Shown: positions 45,691-58,541 of the stretch, piece by piece
Layout of the letters: the number at the start of each line of letters is the position of its first letter
Position numbering within the stretch: the first letter of the stretch is position 1
From: Warburgia ugandensis
Taxonomy: Eukaryota; Streptophyta; Magnoliopsida; Canellales; Canellaceae
Reading direction: 5' to 3'
Length of the DNA: 64,000 nucleotides
Assembly (NCBI GenBank): GCA_035236585.1
Contig: CP141135.1
Span: 72,579,057-72,643,056 of the forward strand
Notes under the pieces: model-generated
What the model was told of the DNA's origin: nothing
The model's input: the letters and a program-made list of their open reading frames with translations, nothing else
The model's database searches: none
Program-made: the position numbers and the translations under genes

Positions 45691-48600
45691 ACTAGTGTCA
45701 CGACCCCAATGCCCAGGGCCGCTATTAGGCTTAATCAAGCCTAAGGATTAGGCGAGCCAGGCCTATGTGGCCTTGCTTTTTCTTTCTTTCTTTTTTTTCC
45801 TTTAACAACCGAGTCCTACCGAAATTTCGGAAGAGTCTCCCCTGTTTTTCAGACATTATGCATTTAACGCATGCTATGTGGTTCACCTGATAGACAATAT
45901 AGCAGTCATAATTTACTGAAGGGAGACTCAGTCTCCATACTATCTATCATAGTAAGACATACATGATACACAAGGAATCAGTGTCAAAATAAGACATAAC
46001 TCGTTTAGCACTTATATACATGTGTTTATATACAACTCAAAATTTAATAGCTTCAAGCAAGCTTTCTTCGACTCACTCAACGGCCTTTCTCTTCTCTGCC
46101 TGACTGGTACCTGCAAAATAACAAGGTGAGCTGCGAAGCCCAGTAAGGGAAAAGAGCCAAACCCGTGCATATCCAATCATTCTCATTGCTACGCTTAACA
46201 ACACATTCGATATAACATGAGCATTCATTTCCATAATTAACTAGTCATATACAACGCAGTTAGCAGGAACTATCATGCAAGGTCTATGGATATTAGAGCA
46301 GAATTACAGTTTTTCCCCAAATTCAAATATGACGCAACAGTCAACGCATGCAAACAAGCGCACCCCATAAGGATTTCCTATTCGTGTCCAACCACAGGAC
46401 ATTCAATAGATGAGTGACTAAGTCATGGACCTCATTCTAAAGTTAAATGCAACTATAAGCGTTACGTCCAACAAAGCTGCATACTCATTGATGATTTTCT
46501 CAGTAATATTAAACATGCCTAGCATTACACTAGGATTCAATAGTCATCTCCCTCAAGGATTACCATCTTGGGCGGCCCACTATGTGTATCATCATCAAGG
46601 CAGCCGGACCCTCAGGATTTACCATCTTGGGCAGCGCCAAAGTCAGGTTCCCTCAGGGTTTACCATATTGGGTGGCTCCACCTTAGTTGAAATCAACCAG
46701 GCAGCCCTTTCCCTCAGGGTTTACCATCTTGGGTGATTCAATATGCCAGCTCATCCCTCAGGGTTTACCATCTTGGGCGGCTCCACCATGATCCCAAAGA
46801 ACCAGGCAGCCCTTTCCCTCAGGAATTACCATCTTGGGAGGCTCAATACCTGACAGCTCATCCCTCAGGGTTTACCATCTTGGGCGGCTTCACCTTAGTT
46901 GCAAGCAACCAGGTAGCCCTTTCCCTCAGGAATTACCATCTTGGAAAGCGTCATCATAGCTTATCGGGCGGCCCTCAGGGCTCACTATCTTGGGCTTGAC
47001 CATTTCATAACAGTTTGCATCATCACAAGGGTTAAGCATAGGAAATCATACTATAACATGACCTTTTTAATACGAAATTACAATTTCCATCATTCATTGA
47101 AACAAGGTGGCAATATATACATTTTACACATGCATAAAGTTAATTTCAATAGAGCATAACAACAAGAATTTAAAGAATGCAAGGGTTCAGGGTCCTTACC
47201 TGCTCTCCACGTATAATTCAAAGTCCTATTGGTAGAACCGTTCACACTGTTCTCAAACCTCTGCAACAAATACAAGTTCTAAGTAAATTATAGAATTTCA
47301 TGTCATTTTCTATAATCACTTCTAGTTCTACATTCACCATGTTCTTAGTCTAACCTCACATATCTGGATCAAGGATTTGCACACCAATTGGTCGCTATCC
47401 AATTGGATCAGCGCCATTGGTCTTACATCCATGGTCTAGATCAAGCGTGTACCTCTAAAAGTTTCAATTTTCAACATTTTAGGTAAGTTATTTCTATGAT
47501 AATTCATCACCAATGGTTACTTGAAATTATATTTGACCTAAATTTACCTCCCGATCACATTTTTAACGGTCGGATGTTAAGGTTCCAAAATTTTCCTATG
47601 CATCTACAAGCAATTTCGTGGACCAATCGATTCCTGATCGACGATCCGTCTTCGCGGATGAAAAGATCACGCGCGAATCGTCCATATCTGAAAATTTTCA
47701 TTTTTCACATTTTTTTGGGGTCGCCGGAAAATGTCACCGTCACCGGAGAAGATGACCGGATTCCGGTCATCGCCGGTGACACAGGTGACCTCATTTTCTA
47801 GCGAAATTTCACAGGAATGCCCAGAATTTCCTGAATTTTTATTTTCTCATGTTTTCCCCTTTTGATTTTTGCTAAAACTAACACTTTTTGCCGGATTTTT
47901 CAAGGGCTTTTAGAACTAACCCTAGGTGCTTTTTTTCCATTTTCCAGCGTTGTTTCTTGTCGGATCTCCGTGAAACAAAAGGGGTTTCACTTAGAATCGT
48001 CTAAGGAACGACCTGAACGGGTGGATTTTCAATCCAATCCCGTTTCTCTCCCTGTATACCTTGATTCCGACGGATTTCTCACCGTCCCAACTTGTCGGAA
48101 AATGGACGGGAATGGGCAAAATGCAAGAGAAAACTGAAATGAAAGACAGGGAGGAGAGTGGGAGAGAAAACCCACCTGCGGGATGATCTCCTTGCTAGCC
48201 CAGCTTAGGGCTTAGCCGTTGGGAAGTTGAGGGAAGGCCACCGCCGGCGTTGCCCTCGCGTGACGCACAGGCATAGTGAAGAGGGGAGGGTTCTTCAGGC
48301 GTATGGGATGAGAAAGGGGTTGCCGTCGTTGAGCTTGCCGAAGAAGGCAGTAGGCAGCCCAATCGGGGGAAATGGGGTGAAATGGGAGGGGGAGTAGCCG
48401 GGAAATGAGGGGAGAGGGGAGAGGGTTGCCGGCTGGGCTCCCTCTTCCCAGCGTTGCAGACGGACCCGTGGGAGTAGAGCTCCACGCGCCCGCGTGTAGG
48501 GTTCCTCCCACGTGGCACTGGGTTCACACACATTAGGGGGGTGCCCTTATCAATTTGGGCCCCCTCTACTCGATGGGAAAACTCCCAGGTCTTTCGCTCT

Positions 48601-48743
48601 CGATCTCTGTTTCGCGCGTTCTTAGTGTTGTTGGAAAGCTTTCTCCGAGCACAGTCTGATGAATGACTTTTTCATCGTTAACTTCTAATGTTCTTAATTT
48701 TTATGGTTTAATCTACTATTTAGGACCTGGGTGTGACAACTAG
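45691..48743 (+). mobile_element. Solo LTR with perfect 5 bp target duplication (copy 2)
   Basis: The LTR is 45696-48738 (3043 bp), TGTCACGACCCC to GGGTGTGACA, flanked by ACTAG at 45691-45695 and 48739-48743. No second LTR or internal domain. It is a distinct family from copies 1 and 3 but shares their layout. A repeat-rich section comes first, then a CCGGAGAAGATGACCGG stretch (about 47741) followed by ATTCCGGTCATCGCCGG. A leader-like segment rich in stops closes it. It contains a nine-unit tandem repeat at 46549-46996. The GC-rich minus-strand frames near 48195-48533 have no domain. Confidence 0.9.
46549..46996 (+). repeat. Tandem repeat within solo LTR copy 2
   Basis: Nine variants of CCCTCAGGGTTTACCATCTT followed by GGG lie at roughly 46550, 46610, 46650, 46713, 46757, 46816, 46862, 46922 and 46973. 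Spacing alternates around 40-60 bp, so a higher-order unit of about 105 bp is visible in the middle (46650-46960). Spacers are diverged copies of each other (GGCGGCTCCACC, AACCAGGCAGCCCTTT). This is a minisatellite inside an LTR and codes for nothing recognisable. Confidence 0.85.
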
Positions 48744-49371
48744 GTCCACCAATTGCCACACTTGTCAAGTTATTAAGGCAAGGGGATCGTGACATAAGCT
48801 TAGTGGTCGAGTGGTACAGGTCCTGATATTACATATACAGTCTATTGAGTAAAGTAATTCCTAAGTGTGAATTACAGAGATATGATGATTGCAAAATAGT
48901 TGATGCCATGAGGATTATCAGACTTTCTTTAGTAAAGATGAGACTTTGAATCCTTGTATGATTACAAGGAAACACACTTTTAGGGAAAATGTGTGATTCT
49001 TATAGTATATAATCTAAATTGAGTGTATGATAAATAATTGCAAATGAGAACTTTATTATATGACAAAAAATCTATTCATATGGACTATCTTATGAGAGTT
49101 CAAGTCCAAATTTGGGTAGTATGTATGAAAATGTGAAGAGGCATAACAACTATTGTATGACAATTGTAGATAATAATGAAAAAGGTTTAAAAATGATTAC
49201 AACTAATAAGAACTAGAGAAAGTTGGTAGGAGTATTGTATAAATTTAAACTTTAAGTGGTTTTATTTGACGGATAAATTGTAATATAGTGAAAATTATTG
49301 AAAATTTGATGAGGTAAGATTCTAATGTACAATGAGATGAAACTTAATGAGTTCTTGTGCAAATAGAAACA
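48744..49371. other. Remnant host sequence between nested insertions
   Basis: AT-rich, no domain. It continues the sequence interrupted at 45690 and belongs either to the copia leader or to an older insertion in it. Confidence 0.4.
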
Positions 49372-52300
49372 TGTGAAGCCTTGGGCCGATGAGGGCAAGC
49401 TAAAAGAAGGTTGACAGTTTTTTAGGCTAGGATGAAGGACAAAGAGTTAGTCTCACATTGCCTAAAGAGAGGAAACTAGGCTGTTTATAAGAGTTTGGGA
49501 AACTCTAACGGTCACAATACATTTTTTTTCTAGGAAATCGAGGAAGAAGAAAGGTATGAGGGGTGTATGAGAGCCCCAAAGCGGACAATATTATGATTGT
49601 TGAAACCCTGGGATGTTACAAATGGTATTAAAGCTGGTTCCCCTCGTGTTGTGGTGGCTATCCGCACGTAAGTGCTCGGTATTTGAGGCCACTTGGGGAC
49701 GTGTGTTCCCTAAGGGGGGATGCGACGACTCGACTTTCTTAACACTTTGTAATAAATTTTTTCAAAAGGTGGGGCCCCAATTTTAAAAACTAAAACAACA
49801 AAAAACAATTCAAAATTAATCTCATTTCAAGAAAAACCCTAAGTATCAACCATCAACTCAAATCTCAATTAAAATTTTTAAATAAACCTTTTAAAAATAA
49901 GTTACTACTCCAGCACTTATCTAATCAATAGCCACATTCCCAACAACAATATAATCAAGTCCAATAAGACAGATATACATATACAGTCCTTTGAAATTAA
50001 AACATATTTCCAAATGAGATATCTCGATCACTGTTCTTTTAGCTCCTCATCATTCTTGTCTTCCTCTCAATATCTGATGTATTGCAATAATAACATAATG
50101 CCTCAGCAAGCAATGCTTAGTAGGTTCATAAACATTTAATATAATAACAAATGAAACATAAAAAGCAAAATCGAATAACAATGCTGATATAAGTGTAGGT
50201 CATTATATCAAGGAAATATAAGTATCATAAGCAATATCAATATAGTATTAAAATATCATGTGCCATGAAACATGAATCTCATGGATGTACAACATGATAT
50301 GATCCAATCTTGATGAGCATACATTAAATAAGCAGGACACCCTAAGGTACGTGGGTCCCACGAGTATCCCATATACTCATACAACAGATCATGAGTACTC
50401 ATATCACCTCTGAGTGTTGTCACACCCAGTCATACAATAACATTTCCATGCTCATCATGCAAGCATATAGAATAAGAGTATGAGTTATCATGTTGCAATG
50501 ACAACCACTCCAGGGTCTCAACCATCGCTACTCCCCGTCGACACTGTAACGAGAGACTTATCGTCCGTCTCCATGGGAAGACCCGAACCAGTAGTGTGGA
50601 CTACCCATGTTACCAAACTCCTACCAAAAGCCATCTGTGGGCAGGTATCTATCACATCATAAATTCAGAGGGTGAGTGGCCGGCCCTACTCCCTCCTAGC
50701 ATGACATCTACTAAGTGAGAGTACCCCTCATAAATCACAAAATACAAAAATCGCATATCTCATAAAATCAGGAGCACTTATAGCTCACAATTTCTAAGCC
50801 ACACCCCTCATCTTGGAGTTAACCTCTCAAAGGACTAGCCATCAAGCCTCCACCACCAATTGTATGAAAAACCACCAATCTTAGTAATACAATAAATAAA
50901 TAAAAATATTTACTAATCATACATAAGATATGCAGTATTAATACCACAAAACAATTGATCATGAAAACCCATTCAATGTACAAGATACGCGATATCAATA
51001 CCATAAAATGTACTATTGAAATCTCATATCAATCATAGCATAAAACTTTGAAATTTACAGGTATTCAAAATGAATAAATATGTGACAATCAATCGAAATC
51101 AATCATGATGCTATGATGATGCAAGATTTTAGAAAATTAAAATGCAATATTAAATGTTGTCACCTAATCAAGCATGTAATCCTCTTAGCTCGCACACTCT
51201 GATGTACCTGTTAGTATCACGATATTATTTTGTGTTAATTATTTTCCTCAACAAAAATTGATTATAATTTTTCTCTCAAGTTGTGTCCATTTATGCATCC
51301 ATTAATATAGTGATCATCATGATCTAGCTTTTGATCTAGATTAACGGTCTAGATCGTCTAATTTTTCCTTTATTAAATTAGTTTTCATAACATTTAGTAC
51401 CCATCTGGATCACCTGATCATTGATTAGAGTTATAGTTTGCCAATTTAATGTTTCCTAATTGTAAAAGATTCAATTTATTCAATCTTAATAGAATATATT
51501 GCGATATAACCGTTGGATCGTTCTTTAAGACCTCTATTTATGATTAGATAATTAATTATAACTTTAATTATCATAAATAAATCCTATTTCATGTTTATCT
51601 ACTCATTTTAGTGTGTATCCAAATCAGGTCAACAAATTCCAAGATCTGGCTTAGATCAATAGTTCAGATCAATTCCTAGGGTGAATACACCTAATCTGGT
51701 CTTTAGAACCCTTATTTCTTGCCTTATGTTATCTAATTGTTCAAGTTTTAGGGAATGATCACTCCTTGATTGGCCTGATCTAAGTGATTTGGTTCTATTT
51801 CATGAATTTGATCTGACTAGATGTGATGAGATCAAGATTCTAATATTAAAATCAAGTCTACGTAGTCGAGACGAATTCAACGGACCTTGCGGATCAAAAA
51901 TCAAACTTCTGTAGACTCTAGAATCTCAGAAAAATTATTCAGATCACAATCTTGGGCCCATTCACCTTTTTTACACTAGTTTGCACTGGTGGAGCTGTTT
52001 ACACCAATTTAAACCGGCGCCCTTAGGATGCACCTACTTCGAGACGAGTAGCGGGACGCACTACGTGAGTCTTGGTTGCTGGGACACTCCCGCATGCATC
52101 ATGGTTTCCAGGATGTTGGTCATTCCGCCCGAAAGCAACTACATTCGACATCACCCTTGCCTATTTACCAAAATGCCCTCATATTTACCAAAATGCCCTC
52201 AGAACTTAAAATGTCCATATCTCCCTCATCCAAATTCCGTTTTCAGTGTTTTTTATATCGTTCGAATCCTATCAACGTGTACTTTCTAAATTTAGTAGTT

Positions 52301-52670
52301 TCAAGTTAAAATTCTATTTATAAAATTTTTAATTTTATTAATTTATTTTATTACTAATTTTTTTAGTAGTAAAAATTGAGGATATTACAGGGGAAGATAT
52401 GAAGCTTTTGATTGATAAGGGTGGGCCAAAAGAAGGCTTGTGGGCTTCTAGATTGGGGTGAATGATAGAGAATTAGTCCTACATTGCTTAGGGAGAGGAA
52501 ATTGGGCCATTTATAAGAGTTCATGGAATTCTAATGGTCACAATGCATTTTTCTTAGAAAACAAGGGAAGAACAAAGTCGCGAGGGATGTATGAATGCCC
52601 CAAAGTAGGCAATATTATGACTTGTTGAAACCCAGGCAATATTATGACTTGTTGAAACCCAGGCGTTACA
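49372..52670 (+). mobile_element. TRIM-like mini-retrotransposon, interrupted by a solo LTR
   Basis: LTRs of about 249 bp (49372-49620) and 273 bp (52398-52670) start TGTGAAGC/TATGAAGC and end GTTACA. The right one contains a short tandem duplication of a GCAATATTATGACTTGTTGA segment. Two bases after the left LTR is the tRNA-Met primer-binding site TGGTATTAAAGC (49623-49634). A purine run (AAGGGGGGAAGA when the insertion is removed) precedes the right LTR. The internal region is only about 100 bp with no coding capacity. The whole unit is about 625 bp without the solo LTR at 49721-52389. These are the hallmarks of terminal-repeat retrotransposons in miniature. No clear target duplication (AAACA against CATAC). 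Confidence 0.8.
49716..52394 (+). mobile_element. Solo LTR with perfect 5 bp target duplication (copy 3)
   Basis: The LTR is 49721-52389 (2669 bp), TGCGACGACTCGAC to GATATTACA, flanked by GGGGA at 49716-49720 and 52390-52394. It inserted into the purine-rich tract of the TRIM element. Related to copy 1 and to the partial LTR at 61725-64000. The shared parts are the AATGCCTCAGCAAGC motif near 50098 and the CCCGTCGACAC...GAGAGACTT, CCATGGGAAG segment near 50530-50585. Near 51985 there is a GTTTACACC-type stretch that also occurs in the partial LTR. Confidence 0.9.
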
Positions 52671-53544
52671 CATACGAAACCTATTAACAATCATAGGGCT
52701 AAAATAATTGAAGCAGAGGCCAGCCCATCACTAGCAAGGGTAGCTCTATTTGTTCGATCACCCACTGCAAAGGCCTGGATTTTTTCTCTCCATGCTTTCC
52801 TTACGATCTGGAGTCGTCGATCTAGCATGCCTACCGGAATAGCAGCTGCATCTCTTCTTTTCCCCTGTTTTCTTTTGCTCATTTGACAACCAAATAGACA
52901 GGTTGGTAGCACTGCATCTCCACCACGCAGCCGAGCAACACAACATGACAGCCGCACCAGATCCAATGTGCCGGTATATGTTCTTTTCCTTTTAATGAGA
53001 TGTGATAGAAAAAATCAAGAAAACTCCACCGTTTTGCTCTCATGTTTCTTCCCACAGGCACATCCGACCATCATGGTTGCTTGATTTGGTCGGTTGTGCC
53101 TGATCTTCCTCTCCCCATTGGCATGACGCCTCATCGATGATGCTAAGGACAGTTGTGCTGGCATTCCCTTTCTCCTTTCTCTCATCTGTTTTTACTTCCA
53201 CAGTTGCCGGCTAGACATATTAATGCGCACAGGCTGGCTGCACCGCCTCTCTCTCCCTTTACTGTTTCTTCTCATAGACTCAATCGATCAACGCAATCAA
53301 CTAGTCTCTCTCTCTCTCTAGCTGCTATTTCCTAGGTCGCAGACAAATTTCCCTTGTGCCTTAGCTTGCTGGATTTCACTAGTAGGGATTTTTTATAAGT
53401 GGGTGGATTATTTGGAAAGAGAGAAGGATTTGAAAGCTAGGATTTTTGGGGAAGAAGGAAACATTAGTTTAGGGGTTTTTAACGGTGGTGTGTCAGTGGA
53501 GAGAGAGAGAGAGAGAGGAGATTAGGGTTAGGTGATTAAAAATG

Positions 53545-53576
<32 letters not shown>

Positions 53577-54306
53577 ACTACTTTTAAAAAAAATGGAAAG
53601 GGGAATTTTGTAATAACATATGTACATCCCTTATAAAGTTTTCTCAAACTTTTATACATGAACAATTGGCCAAATTAAGTTAAATTATTCATGAAATATT
53701 TAAATTAATTGACTATTAATTTAGAAAAAGTTTCCATAATGAGTCGATAATTAAATTTTATTAAGATATTGTTAGCATCATAAATTATTTATCTTTTTTA
53801 TTTATAATATGCTTATATAGAAATGTCTTAATTTAATTTATGATTTTTTAATGTCATGTGATCAATATTTGAGGAATAACCACCACATCCTTAAATATGA
53901 AAATTCATATATTACGTATTTAATTAAAATATTGATCACATTAAGATTTAAAAGACATCAAATTTTAATTAAACATATTAATATAGTAATTTTTATCTCA
54001 CAGAAAATTTATTATATTATTATAATTAATTAGGATGAAATAGTAAAATTATTTTTTTATTTCTTAATTAGCCTATAGGCATTAAGAAATATTTATAATT
54101 TACTAGTTTTATTATAAATGTAAGTGAATCAATTTTTGTGTTAAAATCTTTGTCCACTGGTAGATTTTAATGACATGGTGATCCATATTTATTTGATTTG
54201 ACTTGTATTGGTAAGCTTATCATTATAATTGATGGTTTATACCTCATAATTATTAGTAAGCATATTTATTTATTTATTTATAGTATTCAATCTTTGATAT
54301 TATCTA
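52671..54306. other. Unassigned insert or copia leader between TRIM and gag
   Basis: 52.67-53.54 kb is unlike its AT-rich surroundings, with balanced composition, (CT)n at 53298-53320, (GA)n at 53498-53518 and (TA)n at 53553-53577. A 91-codon minus frame at 52691-52966 has no domain I can name. 53.58-54.30 kb is very AT-rich and empty. The balanced part could be a captured gene fragment or promoter, but nothing proves it. Confidence 0.35.
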
Positions 54307-57300
54307 ATGAAAAATCTGAAATTCCCTACTTAAGTGGTGACAACTATAAAGTCTAGAAGAAGAAAAATTTTCTTCACTTAGGGCACATGTATCTTGACTA
54401 AGCTCTTAGAAAGGAAAAGCCTCCCGAAATTACAGAAACTAGCACCAATATTGAGATCACTCTGTATGAAAGTTGGGAGCGATCTAATCTCTTAAGTATG
54501 ATATTCAATAAATCTCGAATTAGTACTAGCATCCATGGTCGATACTTGAGTATGCAAATGTTAAAGATCTCATGAAAGCCATTGATGAATAATTTGAGTC
54601 ATTTGATAAAACATTGGCTAGCACTTTAATGAATATGTTGTCATCAATGAGACTCAAATGAGGGATAGAACTACTCAGCTAAAGTGATTACCAATTGAGA
54701 TTCTTGAGTCCTTTTTAGTACACTTTATCTTGAACTATCTCCCTTCACAATATGGACTCTTCAAAATTTTATACAACACACATAAGAAAAAATGGTCAAT
54801 TAATGAACTTTTGACCATGTGTGTTCAAGAAGAAGGGAGATTAGTTACATAGATGGGTGAAAGTGCACACATGACTATCCATAAAAAGGACAAAAGGCAA
54901 GCTTATAAAGGAAAAGAAAAAGGCAAAGTTGTAGCTCATGCTAACAAAAAGGAGGCTATAAAGTGTTTCTTTTGTAAAAAGAAGCGATACAAAAACAAGG
55001 GACACATAAGGAAAGATTGCCTTAAAAGAAAAGCTTGGTTAGAGAAGAAAGGTAATATTAAATCTTCTGTATGTTATGAATCTAATATGAATGATGTTTC
55101 ACATATCACAAGGAGGATTGATTCTAGTTCTACAATCAATATTTATAATATCATGGAGGGTTTTCTAAACTAAACGAGATACATGGAAAGTGAACAGAGC
55201 GTCTATTCAGGAAATCAGAAGTGTTCACTTCTTAAAGCTATTAGGACATATATACTAGTTTTACAAACTAGCTTTGTATTGTATTTAGAAGAAACCTTTT
55301 ATGTTCTTAGCTTTTCTATTAATTTAATTTTTGTATTAAAACTTATACCTTTGGGTTATTCATTTTATTTTCATGAATCTTATTTCAATTTATATAAAAA
55401 TTGAGTAGTTGTTGGACATGGTACAATAGATGATGATTTGTTCAAAATTTATTTAAATAATGGTGTCTTCAATGAAGTAATGGTTATTCATGGTAATGCT
55501 AGTACTAAGCGTAATGTTATGAATGAGACATCCTCTATGTTATAACATTAGACAATCTCTATTGATAGAATCAAAAGGCTAGTAAATGATGGAGTTCTTG
55601 AGACTTTTGATTTTATGGATTTTGATTCATGTATGGACTACATTAAAGGAAAGTAGACAAACAAATCGAAAAAGGGTGCTAAGAGGGGTTCTAATATATT
55701 AGAGATCATACATTCTGACATTTGTTGTTCTAATATAAGCCTAGATAGTTAGAAATATTTTATTACCTTTATAGGTGACTCCTCACGGTTTATGTATCTT
55801 TAATTGCTTTATAATATGAGTGAAGCTTTGCATGCTTTTAAAATATATAAAGTAGAGGTAGTCAAATAATGTAGAAAGCAAATTAAGATTGCGAGATCTA
55901 ATAGAGGTGGTGAATATTATGGTAGGTAGACAAGGACCGGACAAGTACTTGGTCCATTTGCTAAGTTTCTTCAAGAGCAATGTATTGTAGCTCAAAACAC
56001 TTTGTCCGGCTCACTAGGTCAAAATGGTTTAGTAGAAAGAAGAAACAAAACTTTTAATGGACATTGTAAGGAATATGCTTGGCAACTCTATTTTTCCTTT
56101 GTCATTATGGAGTAAAGCTCTAAAAACAGCAGTATATATTTTTAACTGAGTTTCAACTAAGGCAGTTACCAAAACGCAATTTGAATTATGGAAAGGTTAG
56201 AAACTAAGTTTGAGACATAGACGTGTTTGGCATTGTCTGCATGAAGTTAGAGTTTACAATCCACATGAAAAGAAGTTAGACTTGAGGACTATTGGTGCAT
56301 ATTTTATTAAATATGCTGAAAAGTCTAAGGGATATAAGTTTTATTGTCCAGCCCATAGAAGTAGAATTGTAGAATCAAGAAATGCTAAATTTCTTAAGAA
56401 TTACATGGTTAGTGGGAGTTATTGACCTGAACCACATTAAATAGTAGACTAGTTATATTTAATGACACTCATAAAAATATGATGGATATTGGACAACCAG
56501 TTGTTAAAACTCTATATCAGGCTTATAATGTTTTAGTAGATGCCATGGATAATTAACCACAACAAGTTAATGATCAAGAGCCTCCACAAGAGGTTGATGA
56601 TGTACCATTGAGGAGGTTTACTAGAATAAGAAAGTCATCAATCTCTACTAACTACATTGTTTACCTACAAGAATATGATTGTGGTATTAGTGCTAAAAAA
56701 ATCCTAAGATGTTTTCACAAGCTATAAATGATAGTAAATCTAAATTATGGCATAATGTTATAAAAGATGAGATGGATTCTATGATAGATAATCAAGTATG
56801 AGATTTTGTATAGTTGCCTACTGGGGCGAAGATCATTGGTTGTAAATGAGTTATTAAAATCAAGAAAGACTTATTAGACAACATTGAGCAATACAATGCT
56901 AGACTTGTCGAAAAAGGATTCATATAAAATGAAGGAATTGATTATCAAGAAACACTCTCATATTTCTAAAAAGGATTCTTTCCGTATTATTATGGCATTG
57001 GTTGCTCATTTTGACTTAAATTTATATAAAATGGATGTGAAAATAGCATTCCTCAATTGTGATTTAAAGGAAGAGCTTTATATGAAACAACCTGAAGGGT
57101 TTGTCTTAAGTGATGGCGGTCATTTAATTTGCAAGCTTAAAAAGTCTATATATAGACTAAAGCAAGCCTCCCATCAGTGGTATTTAAAATTTCATTATAT
57201 TATCTCTTCATTTGGTTTCATGGAGAACATTATGAATGAATGTATATATCACAAAGTTAGTGGGAGTAAAGTTATTTTTTCTATTCCTGTATGTAGATGA

Positions 57301-58190
57301 TATTTTGCTTACGACTAATGATATGTGATTACTATATAAGGTGAAACAATTTCTCTCTCAACACTTTGATATGAAGGATATGAGCAAGGCATCTTATGTC
57401 TTTGGCATTAAGATTAATAGGGTCAGGTCTCAAGGTATCTTAGGCTTATCTCAAGAAGCCCATATCAATAAGGTTCTTGAAAGATTTCAGATAAAAGATT
57501 ATTCACCCAGTTTAACACCTATTGTTAAGGGTTACAAATTCAGTTTGAATCAATGTCCCAAAAATGACCTAGAAAGGGAATAGATTAAAACCATTCCTTA
57601 TGCTTCAGTGTTTGGAAGCTTAATGTATGTTCAAGTTTGTACTAGACAGGACATTGCATTTACAGTTGGATTGTTGAGACGATATCAAAGTAACCTAGGT
57701 TTGGATCACTAGAGTGCTGCAAGAAGGTCATGAGATACTTTCAAGGAATTAAATTTTTTATGCTTACATATAGATGGACTGATGACTTGGAGGTTATTGG
57801 ATATTCATATTCAGACTTTGCTGGTTGTGTTGATTCTCATAAATCAACATCTGGATATATCTTCTTATTTGTTGGAGGAACTATATCTTGGAGAAGTGTA
57901 AAACAATCTTTGATTGCTACTTATACTATGGAAGCTAAGGGTATTTGGTTGAAGAGTTTCATATATGACTTCGAATTGTTGATTTCATCTTTAGGTCACT
58001 GAAGATATACTGTGACGATTTAGCTTTTGTGTTCTTTGTTAAGAATGATAAAAGTCAAAGTCAAAGTAAGTACATTGACATGAAGTACTTAACAGTTAGA
58101 GAGCACATTCAAAGGAATGAAGTGCATTAGTACTAAGCTGATGATTGGAGATCCCTTGACAAAAGGCATGCAACTGTAGTTGCTTAAGGA
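54307..58190 (+). pseudogene. Degenerate copia gag-pol
   Basis: gag starts near 54307 with a LSGDNYKVWKKK-type segment. A zinc-knuckle remnant (C-x2-C ... GHIRKDC) is at 54961-55020. Integrase follows at about 55690-56430 with HSDIC (catalytic Asp) and QNGLVERRNK (Glu). Reverse transcriptase runs about 56816-57590 with MDVKIAFLNCDL and LKKSIYRLKQA. Its YVDD catalytic block (VDD codons 57293-57301) is put out of frame by a one-base change in the T run at about 57274-57280. RNase H is at about 57600-58160 with GYSYSDFAGC and TSGYIF. Gag precursor, integration and reverse transcription are the family roles. Stops at many points make it non-functional. Confidence 0.85.
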
Positions 58191-58541
58191 TCATGTAATA
58201 TGAATGTCACTTTATTCTCATTTGTCACTTTCTGTTTGAACTAAGATGCTATATTTGTTGCATATATTAGTAATGAAACTCTGAATTTTTGAATTTGTCT
58301 CTATTTTGTTTGTATGTATTTATAATTGAATGACAAATATTTATGTTAGGACCTAGAATAAGCATTTGACGTTTATTCACAAAGATAAAAAACACCATAT
58401 AAAAGGTTTTTCAAAGAAGATAATTACATTGAAATGATTCATGTAATTCATTTCTTTGTTTGAGTATAAAGTATTTGACTAGTATATATGATAAGATTTC
58501 TGAATTTGTAAAGTTATAAATGTTATGACTAAGTGGAAAAA

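Noticed and set aside
46549..46996. CRISPR-like regular repeats
   Set aside because: Spacers are diverged copies of each other, the repeat is degenerate, and the context is a plant LTR.
48195..48533. Overlapping Pro/Ser-rich frames on the minus strand
   Set aside because: They overlap each other in different frames inside a solo LTR and have no family signature.
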